From: Denitratimonas sp037478135 | GTDB lineage: Bacteria > Pseudomonadota > Gammaproteobacteria > Xanthomonadales > Xanthomonadaceae | NCBI RefSeq assembly: GCF_037478135.1 | Contig: NZ_JBBHDV010000001.1 | Location: forward strand, 372,001-436,000 | Direction of reading: 5' to 3' | Length of the DNA: 64,000 nucleotides | In this document: positions 25,338 to 37,700 of the stretch, piece by piece | How positions within the stretch are numbered: the first letter of the stretch is position 1 | How the letters are laid out: each line of letters starts with the position of its first letter | Notes under the pieces: generated by a model | What the model was told of the DNA's origin: nothing | What the model saw: only the letters and a program-made list of their open reading frames with translations | Databases searched by the model: none | Made by a program: the position numbers and the translations under genes

Positions 25338-27809
25338 CTATTTCAGCTCCACGACCGCCGGCGGCTGGTTTTCGGCGGTTTGCAGCAGGGCAAGGGCCTC
25401 GTTGATCCGCGCCAGCGGTTCGGGCTTGTCGCCATACATCGCGCGCTTGATCGCAAGTGAGCGCTCCAGGCTTTGGCGTGCGCCAGCCAGATCATGGCTG
25501 GCGATCTGCGCCAGTCCCAGGCCGCGCAGGATTTCGGAGGTGATGCCGTGGTCCGGGCCGAGGGTCTGCATCGCAATGTCCAGACAGGCCAGCTGCTCGT
25601 CCAGCGCCTGCCGTACATGGCCGGCATCCAGCAACCAGTTGGCGTGGTTGTGGCGGGTCATCAGCGTGAGGCGGTGGGTGGGGCCGTTGCGGTGCAGCGC
25701 GTAGTCGTAGGCAAATTCGTAATGCGGCCCGGCCTCTTCGATCTTGCCCTGTTGGCGCAGGGCGCCGCCGAGGTTGTTGCGCACCCGCATCATCATCGCG
25801 CTGTCGGCGCCGAACTGGCTGGCGACCGGTTCCAGCATCGATTTCAGTTCGGCTTCACCGCCGGCGTAATCGCGTTTCTGCAGGTGGAACACGGCCAGGC
25901 TCAGGCGCTGGCCGAGGGTGCGCGGGTGGTCGATGCCAAGGGTTTCAGCGCGCCGTTCGATGGCTTCGCGCAGCATCGGAATGGCTTCATCGAAACGCCC
26001 GGCATCGGCCAGATTGGCGGCCAGGTACTGGGCGGCGTCCAGACGCTGTGGATGATCCGGTGGTACCAGTTCGCGCAGCTCGTGGTAGGCGCGCTCGCTT
26101 TCCCGCAGCGCATCCTCGTGGCGGCCAAGATCGCGCAGTGCCCAGGACATGCGCGATCGCAGGTTCGGCGCCAGGGTGCGGTTGCTGCCGTGCTGGTGGC
26201 GGGCGGCGAAGGGAATCGCTTCCTGCAACATCTCCAGGGCCTGTTCGGGTGGCAGGATCAGGCTCATGCGCTGGATCGCCAACAGATCGGTCCAGCTGTG
26301 CCGGCCGTGGGTGGCGATCGCGGTTTCGCGGGCTGATTCCAAGTGCTCGATGGCCTGCGCGTTCATGCCCAGCGCGGTGTAACTCTCGGCGATGGCGAAC
26401 TGCACCTGGATCTTCGCATCCGGCTGGTCCTGCAATTCGGTGGCGACCCGGCGCGAGGCTTCATCCAGCACCTTGAGCATCAGGGTCTTGTCCAGATCGC
26501 GAGCGACGTCCGGATCGACGCTGCCCAGGATCGTGCCGAGGAAGTCGGCGGTGGCGACCGCGCGCTGGGCTTCGCGTTCAGCCTTCTGCAGACCCCAGAT
26601 GATACCGCCGATGCCGGCCAGCAGTGCCGCTGTCGCCAGCAGTGCAGCGGCACTGGCGGAGCGATGGCGGGCAATGAATTTGCGGATCGCCACGCTGCGC
26701 CTTGGCGGTGCGGCGTGCACCGGGTAGCCATCAAGGAAACGCTGCAGATCGCCGCTGAGCAGCGAAACCGAGCTGTAGCGGGCGGCCGGATCGGGCTGCA
26801 TCGCCTGGGCGATGACCCAGTCCAGTTCGTTGCGCAGGGTGCTGATCAGGCGCCTTGGCGCAAGGCCGCGGCGGCGGGCAAGAGTCTGGATGTCGTCGGC
26901 GTCGAGCGTGTCCAGTTGCAAGGAGGGACGTGCGCCACCGGGCGGCAGGCTGGCGCAGTCCGGTGGGCGCAGGCCGCCGACAATTTCATACAGCAGCGCC
27001 CCGAGCGAATAGATGTCGCTGCGGCTGTCGCTGCGTTGTTGTGGATCCAGCTGTTCGGGCGCCATGTAGCCGGGCGTGCCGGCCGGTTGCACCGGCCCGC
27101 CGCTGATCCCCATCGCGATGCCGAAATCGATCAGCTTGGGCATCGGTACGCCATCGACCTGGCTGACCAGCACGTTGGCCGGCTTGATGTCGCGGTGCAC
27201 GACGCCTTTCTGGTGCGCGTGCATCACGCCTTCGCAGACCCGCATGAACAGCTCGATGCGCTGCCGCAAGGACATCCCGGCCTGCTCGCAGAAGCTGGTG
27301 ATCGGGCTGCCTTCAATGTATTCCATCACCAGCCACGGACGACCAGTGTCATCACTGCCGGCGTCGTGGATCTGGGCGATGGCGGGATGGTCCATCTGCG
27401 CCAGCAGCTGGCGTTCGACCTCGAAGAAGGCGCGCTGCTGCGCATCCATCTGGAGATCGCCGACCACCTTCAATGCGACGTTGCGCTGGTAGGCGCCATC
27501 GGCGCGATGCGCCAGATACACCTGGCCCATGCCGCCGCGACCGATCTGGCGCACCACCGCCCACGGCCCGAAGCGGGTGCCGGGCGCGATGTGGTTGGCG
27601 GCGGCGATCAGTTCGCGCGTGCTGCACAGCGGTTCGTGCACGCGGCGGGTGGCGCTGTTCTCGATCTGGATCATCGCCAGCAGCTCGTCCAGCAGCTGCG
27701 GGTCATCACCGGCGTGTTCGTGCGCGAAGGCTTCGCGCGACTGCTCCGGCAATTCGCAGGCGGCATGGAACAGATCCTGCAGCCGCTGCCAGCGCAGTTC
27801 GGTGCTCAT
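25338..27809 (-). CDS. Transmembrane Ser/Thr protein kinase with TPR-rich sensor region (paralogue 2)
   Basis: An 823-residue Hanks-type kinase. A short helical N-terminus (1-75) precedes the kinase domain: glycine loop QIGRGGMGQVY (88-98), Lys114 in VALKV, HRDIKPAN at 205-212, DFG at 228-230, APEQL at 250-254. A membrane segment lies at about 386-406 (SAAALLATAALLAGIGGIIWG), then a C-terminal TPR array (TLGQRLSLAVFHLQKRDYAGGEAELKSML is one repeat) facing the periplasm. Complete and presumably active. It overlaps its sigma-factor gene by four bases (ATGA), unlike the first pair, where 48 bases separate them. The pair is divergent from the giant secreted-protein cluster, making that cluster a plausible target. 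Confidence 0.93.
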   Translation of the reverse strand: MSTELRWQRLQDLFHAACELPEQSREAFAHEHAGDDPQLLDELLAMIQIENSATRRVHEPLCSTRELIAAANHIAPGTRFGPWAVVRQIGRGGMGQVYLAHRADGAYQRNVALKVVGDLQMDAQQRAFFEVERQLLAQMDHPAIAQIHDAGSDDTGRPWLVMEYIEGSPITSFCEQAGMSLRQRIELFMRVCEGVMHAHQKGVVHRDIKPANVLVSQVDGVPMPKLIDFGIAMGISGGPVQPAGTPGYMAPEQLDPQQRSDSRSDIYSLGALLYEIVGGLRPPDCASLPPGGARPSLQLDTLDADDIQTLARRRGLAPRRLISTLRNELDWVIAQAMQPDPAARYSSVSLLSGDLQRFLDGYPVHAAPPRRSVAIRKFIARHRSASAAALLATAALLAGIGGIIWGLQKAEREAQRAVATADFLGTILGSVDPDVARDLDKTLMLKVLDEASRRVATELQDQPDAKIQVQFAIAESYTALGMNAQAIEHLESARETAIATHGRHSWTDLLAIQRMSLILPPEQALEMLQEAIPFAARHQHGSNRTLAPNLRSRMSWALRDLGRHEDALRESERAYHELRELVPPDHPQRLDAAQYLAANLADAGRFDEAIPMLREAIERRAETLGIDHPRTLGQRLSLAVFHLQKRDYAGGEAELKSMLEPVASQFGADSAMMMRVRNNLGGALRQQGKIEEAGPHYEFAYDYALHRNGPTHRLTLMTRHNHANWLLDAGHVRQALDEQLACLDIAMQTLGPDHGITSEILRGLGLAQIASHDLAGARQSLERSLAIKRAMYGDKPEPLARINEALALLQTAENQPPAVVELK

Positions 27810-28360
27810 GAGATCCGCGCCGCCAGCCAGACCCGCGCGAAACGCAGATCGCGTTCGATCGTGCTGCGCGAGGTGTCGAGCAGGTCGGCCGCCTGTTCGA
27901 CATTGAAACCGGCCAGTTCCACCAGTGCGAAGGCCTGCGACTTGCGCGGGTCGATCCGGTCCAGCGTATCCAGTGCGCTGGCCAGGTTGGCCAGTTCGGC
28001 CGGCTGTGGTGCCGGATCGACCAGGCGCAGCGTCAGGGTGACGTTCTCACCCTGGCGCAGATTGGCGGCGGCGGCGCGCGCCAGATCGATCAGCAGGCGC
28101 CGCATCTGCAGCGCGGCATAGGCGAAGAAATGCCTGCGCGAGGGGAAGCTGCCATGGCCCTTGCCCATCCGCATCCAGGCCTCGTGTACCAGTTCGGTGG
28201 TTTCGATGCCGCTGCGGGCCTCACGTGTCAGGTGGTGGCGTGCGATGCGGTGCAGCTCAGCATAGACCTCGTCGGCCAGAGCCTCGGAAGCGCCTTCGCG
28301 GCCTTCGGACCAGGCATGGATCAGGCCGGTGATGGGTGCGGTTGGGTGAGCGTCGGTCAT
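27806..28360 (-). CDS. ECF-like sigma factor (kinase-associated type), paralogue 2
   Basis: A 184-residue sigma factor of the same group as the one at 18183: region 2 with YAELHRIARHHLTRE ... ELVHEAWMRM and RRHFFAYAALQMRRLLIDLARAAA, region 4 with KSQAFALVELAGFNVEQAADLLDTSRSTIERDLRFARVWL. ATG 28360 is used because it matches family N-termini (M-T-D-A-H) and the paralogue's length; ATG 28372 would add four residues (M-I-P-L). Neither has a good Shine-Dalgarno. Translationally coupled to the downstream kinase. Confidence 0.9.
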   Translation of the reverse strand: MTDAHPTAPITGLIHAWSEGREGASEALADEVYAELHRIARHHLTREARSGIETTELVHEAWMRMGKGHGSFPSRRHFFAYAALQMRRLLIDLARAAAANLRQGENVTLTLRLVDPAPQPAELANLASALDTLDRIDPRKSQAFALVELAGFNVEQAADLLDTSRSTIERDLRFARVWLAARIS

Positions 28361-28783
28361 GAGGGGGATCATACCCGTGCTGGTGCTGCTTCATGTGCTC
28401 GACGCGGTGTGCGCGATCGTTTTTGGGCTCGAACCGACACGCCCGCTGCTGTTTCGGGGCGCTGCTTCCAGCGCTTTTCCATGCTGATGTGGTGCTGTGG
28501 GCTGGGCGGGAAAGGCAGTGTCCGGACCGGTGCTGGGAAGGGGAGGCGGGTGGCTTTTTTTTCGGCTGGATCGCATACACGGCCGTTACTGAAATTGCGG
28601 TCGGCTCATCCGTTTGTCGTGAAATTTGATCCGTTCGTCATTTGTGTGAGGGATTTCACCTTCTTCGCTCGCTTGCTGATTGGTGAGTGGGACTGATTCC
28701 GGTGGGCGCATCTGCGTCTGGCCGGATTCGAAGGGGCGGGCCGCCTGCGTGGCCCGGGGGTTCGAGCATCCAGGACATCTATC
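28361..28783. other. Divergent intergenic region between sigma/kinase pair 2 and the giant secreted-protein cluster
   Basis: About 420 bases with no credible gene; the short open frames have no coding character. It must hold the promoters of both units. I see no convincing -35/-10 pair. Noteworthy: a run of eight T at about 28555-28562, a relatively AT-rich stretch around 28585-28690, and a CGGGCC/GGCCCG inverted repeat (28737-28742 and 28751-28756) 28 bases before the giant gene's GTG, which could be an operator or an mRNA hairpin near the ribosome site. Confidence 0.5.
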
Positions 28784-31700
28784 GTGGCCATCCAGGGATC
28801 GCGGCTTCTGCCGCCCGTGTCGTTCTTTATCCAACCCGGCCGTTGGGCCGCACTGCTGGCAGCGATGCTGCTGTCCAGTCCGGTACTGGCGGCGCCTGTG
28901 CTGAACATGGCGTTCAGCAGCCCGCCGACGCATTACGTTCCGGGCCAGACCCTGCAGGAGGTGACCGTTACGCTCACCAACAGCGGAGACGAGGCGGCCG
29001 TGGGGGCGTCTGTCGTGTTCTCCGCGGATTCGGGTGTGACCCTGGCAAACCGGAGTTGCGTGGCGTCATTAGACTCTTCGTGCGGCTCAGGCGGGGGGAG
29101 CACCAATGGTCAGGTTGCGCCCGGTGGCAGTTTGACGATCAAAGTGGATGTGGCGTTTGCCAGTGACGCCATCGGCAGCAAAACTCTTTCTGCTACCGGC
29201 TCCACATCGGTTGCCGGCGTAGCCAACGCCACCGCTTCGCATACCTTCGCCCGTACCCCGCTTACTGATCTGGTGGCCACGGTCGAGGCGGTGGCCGTCA
29301 ATTCGCCACAAGGCAACTGCCCGAACGAACTCGATAGCTATACCCCCGGATGTGATGCCGCCTATACGGTGGTGTTCCGCAACGATGGACCGGATAACGC
29401 TGACGGCGCGGGGATCTCGCTGGCGCGTAGCGAGGGCGGGGTGCTCAGTTGGGGTTGCATGGGCGGCAATGGTGCAACCTGTCCGACCGGCTCCGGCGCC
29501 TTGAACAGTGCTGCGATCGCTTCATTCCCCGCCGGCGGTACGTTGAGCTTCAATGTCATCGTGAGCCATGCCGCCAACCAGCTCGGTGACGCCGGGCTTG
29601 AAGCGAAAATCCAGCTGCCCGAGCCTGCAGGTGGCTTGCTGGAGGCCGACCCAGACAACAATGTGGGCGAAGTCATACGTACCCGCAATGACGCGGCCAA
29701 TCTGTCGGTCAGTGTGCAGGGCACGGTCATCGCCTCGCCGGCCACGCATTGCCCAAGCGAAACCGAAACGGATATCTATACCCCCGGCTGTCTGGCCACT
29801 TATTCGGTGATGGTCAGCAATGCCGGGCCGGACAGTGTGACCGGTGCGCTGCTTTCACTGCAGCGTGATGAGGCGCCTGCAGAAAGCTTCACCTGGACCT
29901 GTGAAAGCAGCACCGGTGCCGCCTGCCCGTCGTCGCCGGTTTCCGGGCCGCTGACGGATTTTGTGTTGCCGACCATCGACGCGGGCGCGTCTCTGACCTT
30001 CTCGGTCGCGGTGATGCACGGCTCAGCCGAGCTCTACGCTGACGCGGCGCTGAGCGCGGCCATCGGCGAACCGGCCGACTCCTCGGCACCGGTGGACATC
30101 GATCATCTCGACAACAGCAGCGTCAGTGCGTCGCGTGACATCGCCCGTCGCGCGGAGATTCGTGTCGAAAAGCGTGCAACTCGCAATGGTCAGGATCTGG
30201 ACGAGACCTACGCCAATATTGCGTGGGATTACGAGATCGCCGTCTTCAACGAGGGCCCCAGTGACGTGGGCAATATGGACGGCTCCGCGGGGTCCGTGAT
30301 TGATCCGGTTGGTCCGGCGCTGCTGCTCAGTGACGAATTCGACGGGTTACTCGTGGGGACTTGCACGCCCGATTCGGACATGCCCTGCTGGACGCTGTGC
30401 CCATCCAGCATCGGCTCGACGGTTGAGGTCGTCGACGCCTCCGACTGTCCCGTGGACACGGTAGACGGCAGTGCGGCGGAGATTTCGCAGCGGTTTGCAC
30501 TGCGTGCGCGAACGGGTAGCCGGCTGTTCACCACGGTCAATGTGCCCGCCGTCCAGGACAGCATCGATATCGTCAACGTGGCAAACGTATCGCTGACCTC
30601 CTGTGGCAGTTTGCCCGGCTGTCATGACATCACCTTGATGGGCGAGGCTCCGATTGAGTCGGAACCGGTCACGGTCAAGGTTCTCAGTGCTGCATCGGCA
30701 ACCATTGCGGTGGCGAATGTGGGAGACGGCAGCGCGATTCCCGGCCTCACGCACAGCTACAGCATCACCGTAAGGAACACAGGCTACTACCACTTGCCGG
30801 AAACAGAGATCCAGAGCAATTTCCCGCTGGCGGCGGGTGGCAGCCTTGCGGGCTTTGTGCCCGGCTCGGTCTCTTACCAGTGCCGTGCCTATGGCGGGGC
30901 CTGTTGCTTCAGCGGCGGCACCTGCGGACAGAGTGAGGTGACGTCGCCGATCACTGCGGATGTGCTGGACGTCACCTCCAATCTTCCCGCTGGCGGACGC
31001 GTCGAGTTCACCGTCACCGGGATGATCGATCCACGTGCCACCGGAGCGGTTGAACTCCACGCCGAGGCCGAGCCGGGTGGCGGTGCGGCGGGCGTGAATG
31101 ACAGCGATGTGACTTCACTGACACCGCAGCACATTCTGACCCTGACCAAGCGCCTCTACCAGCGCAGTGGCGATGATGACTTGCCGCGTCTGTACTATGA
31201 AATCACGGCCGGCAATGATGGTCCCAGTTTCGCGCCGGGGGTCGAACTGGCGGATGGAGACAGCACCGTTGCGGCGCCGGCGGATTTCGACTTCTCGCAG
31301 GCCGCCTGGAGCTGCGAAGCGATTCCCGCGCCGGGCGCCGTGGTTGCGCCTGAAGCCACCTCCTGCGGCAGGGCTGCGGGCAGTGGTGGCATCGGTGATA
31401 CGACCGATGGCCCGTTGCCGCTTGATCTGATGCCAGGTGGCCGTGCCGTGGTCCGGATCGATGTGCCGGTCACACTGAGTGCCGGCGACCAGGTCGAGAA
31501 CCGTGCGACGCTTGCGCTGGACGGCAGTGGTTCGCGTGAAGCCCGGGTCACTACTGCGCTGCGTGCCAGCTACAGCCTTGACCTGCAAAAGAGCGACGGG
31601 CTGGAAGTGGCACACCCGGGCCGGCCGCATACCTATTCCATCACCGTGCTCAACGAGGGGCCGGATGACGCCTACGACGTGCGCGTGCGCGATGTCATGC

Positions 31701-34700
31701 CCAGCGCACTGCAGAATGTGCAATGGACCTGCTCGGCGATCTCGCCGGTGCCGGGTGATCTGGCGCCGCTGCAGCACGAGCTTTCACCGGTCGCACGTCC
31801 CGGCCAGGCGTTGGTCATGTCGGCCGATGGGCATCATGTCTACGTGCTGAGCCGTACCTTCGTCGGGGATCCGGCGCAGGAGCGGGCTGCGCTGATGGTC
31901 TATCGCCGCAACGCCACGCCGGGCCTGGGCTATGGCGAGCTGGCGTTCGACCCGATCGACATCGAGATCGAGGGTGTCGACGATGAGAGCGATACCGGCG
32001 GCGCGGTGGAAGGGATGGAAAATCCTGTCGATCTGGCTCTGTCACCAGACGGTGCCGTGCTGCATGTCCTTTCTTCGGGTTCGCACCGTATCGCCACGTT
32101 CCACCGGGTGGTCAATGGGCTGGATCCGGAGTTCGGCCGGCTGTCGTTTGCCGGGTTCACCGCGACCGCGATGTCGCATCCGCGGCGCATCGTGACCACC
32201 GGCACGCATGTTTACGTATCCGGCTCCAACGGCTCCAACGGCGTCGGCCGGGTCGAGGTGTTCCGCCCCGACAGCAACAGCTTCCTGCCGATGCCGGTTG
32301 CCGGTGCCGCCGTGGATGCGCCGGTGGCAGCCGGACCGATGCAGGTCAATGGCGCGGGCAGCGAGTTGTTCGTCGCCTCCACCACGACATCGGCCATTTT
32401 CCGTTACACCATCGCTACTGACGGCCCGGATGCAGGACGTTTGAGCAAGACTGCGGAGGCAGGTGATGGAGAGACGGGCTTCATCGGCATCGGTGACATG
32501 GTGCTGGCAGCCAACGGGCAGGATCTCTATGTCCACGCCCACAACAACGGCAGTCCGCATATCGGACACGTGGTGTCCAGCCCCACAGCGGTCACCTTCA
32601 CGACACTGTCCGGCGGGAATTCCCCGACCCTGCTGAGCGGGCCGGTCCGTCTGGCATTGACGCCTGACGGCGAGCATCTGATGGCGGTCAATCCTTCGGA
32701 AAACGTCTTGCTCTCACTGCGCCGTAACCCGGTGACCGGGGCGCTGACGGGCGGCTCGGCCGACAACCCGGATGTGGAACAGCAGTTGTTCGGCCCGGAC
32801 AATCAGGGTGTCACCGCGCCTGATGGGGCGATCGGCCTGGATGTGCCGATGGCGCTGGTGGTTTCGCCGGACAATCGGCATGTGGTGGTCGCTTCAGGCA
32901 GCACCCAGGGGCCGATCGGGCCGCTGGCGGTTCTATCCCGGCGTGCGCCAGCGCCACAGCTGGGCTTTATCGAGCTGGACCGCGATGGAGATGCACAACC
33001 AGGCAGCCAGGGGGTGATCGACAGTCTGGTGGCGCCTGCCGATACCCTGGTTCGGGGACGATTCGTCTATGTGCTGAGCAAGGTGGATTCGGCGGTCAGC
33101 CTGTTCGAACGCCGTCTCGGCCATGTGGGCCCGGAAGACGAGGACGGCGGCCATCTGACCTTTGTCCGCTCCTGGCGCAATGGCGCCAGCGGGGTCAGCG
33201 GCATGGCCAATCCCGACAGCATGCTGCTCAGCCCAGATGGGCGCAGCCTGTTCGTGACAAGCCGCGACAGCGACTCCCTGGTGGTGTTCTCGCGTGACAG
33301 CAACGGCCTGCTCGACTTTGAGCAGGCCTTGCAGCGCGGTTCCGGCAATCCCGGCCTGCTGGGTGCCTATGGCATGGCGATGGACAGTGGCTCACGTCAT
33401 CTGTATGTCGCGGGCTCTTACGAATCCAGCATCGCGATCTTCTCGCACCACCCGGACTCGCCGCAGCGTCTGCAGCATGTGGGCGTGGTGACAGGTGGCC
33501 AGAACGGTGTCACCGGGCTGAACGGCATCCGTGATCTGGTGCTGGCCGATGCCGGTGGTGACTCGCAGCTGCTGGGCGTTTCCGATGCCGCCAATACTGT
33601 GGTGGTGTTCAATCGGGACAACGCCGACGGCAGTCTGGGCTTTGTGCAGTCGCTGAATCTCGGGCCGAACCAGCGCCCGATGGCATTGGCCCTGTCACCT
33701 GAATCCGGCAATCACCAGCATGTATATGTTTCCGCGCAGAACTCCGGCACGCTGCATGTGCTCAGTCGTGTGCTGGATAGCACCGATCCACAGTTCGGGC
33801 GGGTGCGCGCGCTCACGCAGGTCGTGGCGGGAGGGCTGGCACCGGCGCGCATGAGCGGCCCGCGTGATGTCACGGTCAGCGCCGACGGCAAGCGGGTCTA
33901 TGTGGCGGCCGAGTGGGGCAACAGCCTGGTCGCATTCAACCGCTACGACAACGCCGGCAGCGCGCAGTACGGGCATCTGGCCTTCGCCGAAATCCGCAGC
34001 CAGGACATCGATGCGGTAGACGGCATGCGGACCCCTTATGCGGTGGCGGTGTCGCCGGATTCGCGCAATGTCTATGTCGCAGGCTTCGGCAGTGACGCGA
34101 TCGCCTCGTTCTCGGTGGGCACCGGCTCGTCATGCAGTGCCGCAGGCAGCGGTGATATCGACGATCTGGTCACGATCCGCACTGGCGGCGCGGTGATGTA
34201 CACGGTCAATTCGGTGATTCGCCCCGACGCCACTGGTGTGCTGAGCAATACGGCAACCGCGAGTGGAGAAAACAGCGAGGCGTCAGACAGCGATCAGACC
34301 CTGCTGTTGACCTCCACCCGTCTGGAGGTCAACAAGACCAACAACCAGGTCGCGGTGGTGCCGGGCGAGACCGTGGTCTATGACGTCACCATCCGCAATG
34401 TCGGGCAGGGCAATGTCGTGGGCCTGGATGATCCGGCTGCGGCTCGCGTCACCGATCTGTTCGGGTGCACCATCGACGGCTCAGGCACGCGCGACTGTTC
34501 GGCATCGCCTTTCGATATCGACACGATCTCGTGGACGTGTTCGGCCTCGGGATCCGGTGCGCTGGACTTCATCGCAGCCCACCAGGAAGGCACGGCGGGG
34601 GTCACCGGGCTGGGTGGCGTCAGCTCCCTGGCCTTGATCCCGGCCGGCGATGCAGCGGATCCGGACCGGGTACGCGAAAACTTCATGGTGGCCGCCAGTG

Positions 34701-37700
34701 TCGATGACAGCGCGCTGGTGTTCTTCCAGCGCGACCAGTACACGGGTGCGCTGACCTACTATCCGGACGCGCGGATCGACCACGGCGGCGGCGTTCATAT
34801 CGAAGGCGCGCGTTCGGTAACGGTGAGCCAGGACGGGCGGTTGTTGTTCGTCGCCAGCCGTCGTTCCGACAGTTTGAGTGTGTTCGGACTGTCCGGCAGC
34901 CAGACGCAGGCGCTGCGGGTCGAGCTTCTGGCCACTGCGAAGACCTCGACTATCAAGGGTCTGGATCAGGCGCTGCATGCGATCGCGTTGCCGGCCGGCA
35001 ATGGTGTGGAGCATATCTACGTGGCCGGTGCCAATGATCATGCGGTGGCGGCATTCGCGTTTGATCGCGGCAGCAATTCGCTGGTGCATCTGGGCAGTCA
35101 TGTGAACAACCAGAATGGTGTGCTCGGTCTGGCCGATGTCGAGTTTCTGGTCGCCAGTCCGGACGGGGCGCAGATTTACGCGCTGTCGGGCAGCAGCGGT
35201 AGCGTGGTGCAATTCGATCGCGATGCCGCCACGGGTGAACTGGTATTCGTGGCGCGGTTTGGCAGTGGCTCGCTGGGTGGCGTGCAGCTCAATGGCGTGT
35301 CTTCCGGTGCATTCGACGCCAGTGGAAAATATCTGTATCTGACGGTTTCGGCTGGCAACAGGCTGGTGCAGCTGTCGCGTACCACTGCAGCCGGGGGCAG
35401 TTTCGGCAATCTGGCGCTGCAGGCATCGGTGGGGCAGGACGAGCAGGGCGCCCAGGGTCTGCTGAACCCACGCCGTGCCGCGCTCAGTGCCGATGGTCAG
35501 CATCTTTACGTGACCTCGCAGGCAGGTGCGACGCTGGCGTGGTTCTCGCTGCATCCGGAAACTGGCATGCCGACCTATCAGGGCATCCGGACCAATCTGA
35601 GCGGTGGGGTTGAAGGACTGGCTGGTGCAACAGGCCTGGTGCTGGAGCCTGAACTGAACCAGATCTACGTGGCCGGCACGCTGGACCGTGCCATCGCGCA
35701 TTTCCAGCGCCAGTCCGATTCATGGTGCCCGCCCGCGGGCAACGATCTGTTGCACGAGGTGCCGGTCAATATTGCGGCCGGCGGGCAGGTGCGGTTCAGC
35801 ATCGAGGTGCGGGTTTCCAGCCAGCTCAGTGGCGATCTGGTCAATGTCGCTGGTGTGGAGTGGCAGTCTGCCGGTTGTGCCGGAGAAGACGGCACCACGC
35901 TGGGTGCCTGCGCGCACAGTGACAGCGACCAGGATGCACCATCCACGGTCGCTGATCTTTCCATCACCAAGGACGATGGTCTGGCTGAGTTCGATGGTCT
36001 GGCCGGCGCCGCGGCGATCGCGGCCGACCTGGGCAACATCTATGTAGCGGCACCGGCCGACAACGGCATCGGCATGTTCCAGCGACAGGTAGATGCAGCG
36101 ACCGGTATCGGCCTGCGTTATCTGGGTGTGCTGCGCAGCGGTATGGCGGGGATCAGCGGTCTGGCCGGCGTGACCGACCTGATCGCCAGCTCCGATGGAC
36201 ACCATGTCTATGCCGCCAGTCCGGTGGACAACGCGGTTGCCGTGTTCCGCCGTGATCCGGGCAACGGCCGGCTCAGCCAGATCGATCTTGAGCAGAACGG
36301 GCTGCTGGGCGTTACCGGCATCTCCGGCGCGCGGGCGCTGGCGCTCAGTGTGGATGGCGCGCACCTGTACGTGGCCGGTGGGTTCTCCAACAGCGTGGCG
36401 ATTTTCCACCGTCAGAACGACCCGGCATCGCCGGACTTCGGCAAGCTGCAGTTCCTCACTTCGGTCCAGGCCGGGGTCGGTGCGTTCAGTGGCTTCGAGG
36501 CGCCTTTGGCGCTGCTTCCCAGCCCCGACGGCAAGCAGCTGTATGTGTTGGGTGGGGCTGCGGACACACTGGTGGTGTTCGCGCGGCAGGACAATCCGGG
36601 TAGCGGCAACTTTGGTTTGCTGACCCAGATCCAGAGCCACCACAACGCCAGCGCTGGCGTGCTTGGCATGGACGATGTGCGTTCGCTGGCGCTCGATGTC
36701 TCAGGCGCGCATCTGTATGTACTCGGCGCCGAGGCCGGCTCGCTGGTGCACTTCAGCCGCAACACCGCTGATGGCAAGCTCGCATTCATTTCGCACTCCG
36801 CTTCGGAGGCGACGTTCATGGCGCCCGAACTGGTTGGCGCGGCGCGTCTGCGTCTGCGTGTTGTCGACGACAACACCTCCCAGCTGTTGGCCGCATCGGC
36901 AGCGCAGGATGCGATCGCCGTGTTCGATCTGGATGCCGAGGGCAAGCCCGGGCTGGTGCACTTCGTGCGCAATGGCGATGAGGCACTGGATCCGGCTGTG
37001 GGTCTGGTCGATGGTCTGGGTGGGGCGTCCGATCTGGCCTATGTCGTTGACGATCAGGTGTACCTGTATGCCGCCGGTGCGCAGGATGCGGCCTTGACCG
37101 CGTTCGCGCTGGACGCCACCGGGCCCGACTTCCAGGGAGCGATTTTCGATGGCATGGGCGGTGTCGCGCCGGGCGATGCGGTGACCTACACCATCGTGGC
37201 GAGAAACCACGGCCCCAGTGATGTTGAAGTTGCGCGGGTGGTGGACCACTTCCCGCCCGAGTTCGAACAGGTGAGTTGGACCTGTACCGGCAGCGGCGGT
37301 GGCCAATGCGTCGGTGCTGGCGTTGGCGGCATTGACCTGGAAGTGAAGCTGCCCAACGGTGGCGAGGTTCGGTTCCAGGCCACCGGTGTCGTTGGTGCCC
37401 AGGCCAGCGGCCGCTTGGTCAACACCGCGACGGTGGAAGCCATCGGGGTGCTGGATCCGGATATGACCAACAACAGCGCCACCGACGATGACACGGTGCT
37501 GTCGCCGGCGATGGATCTGTCGATCACGGTGACCAGCGATGGCTGCAGTGCCGGTGAGCCGGGCTGCATTGAGGAAGGGCAACTCACACCGGGTGGAGAC
37601 GTCAACTATTCGGTAGTGGCTGCCAACGCGGGGCCGACCTATGCCGCAGGTGCGCTGGTGGGTGATGTGTTGCCGGCGGCGCTGTATGACGTGGCCTGGA

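Noticed and set aside
26343..28121. 592-codon frame opposite the second kinase and its sigma factor
   Set aside because: Spans two real genes on the other strand and shows no domain or ribosome site.
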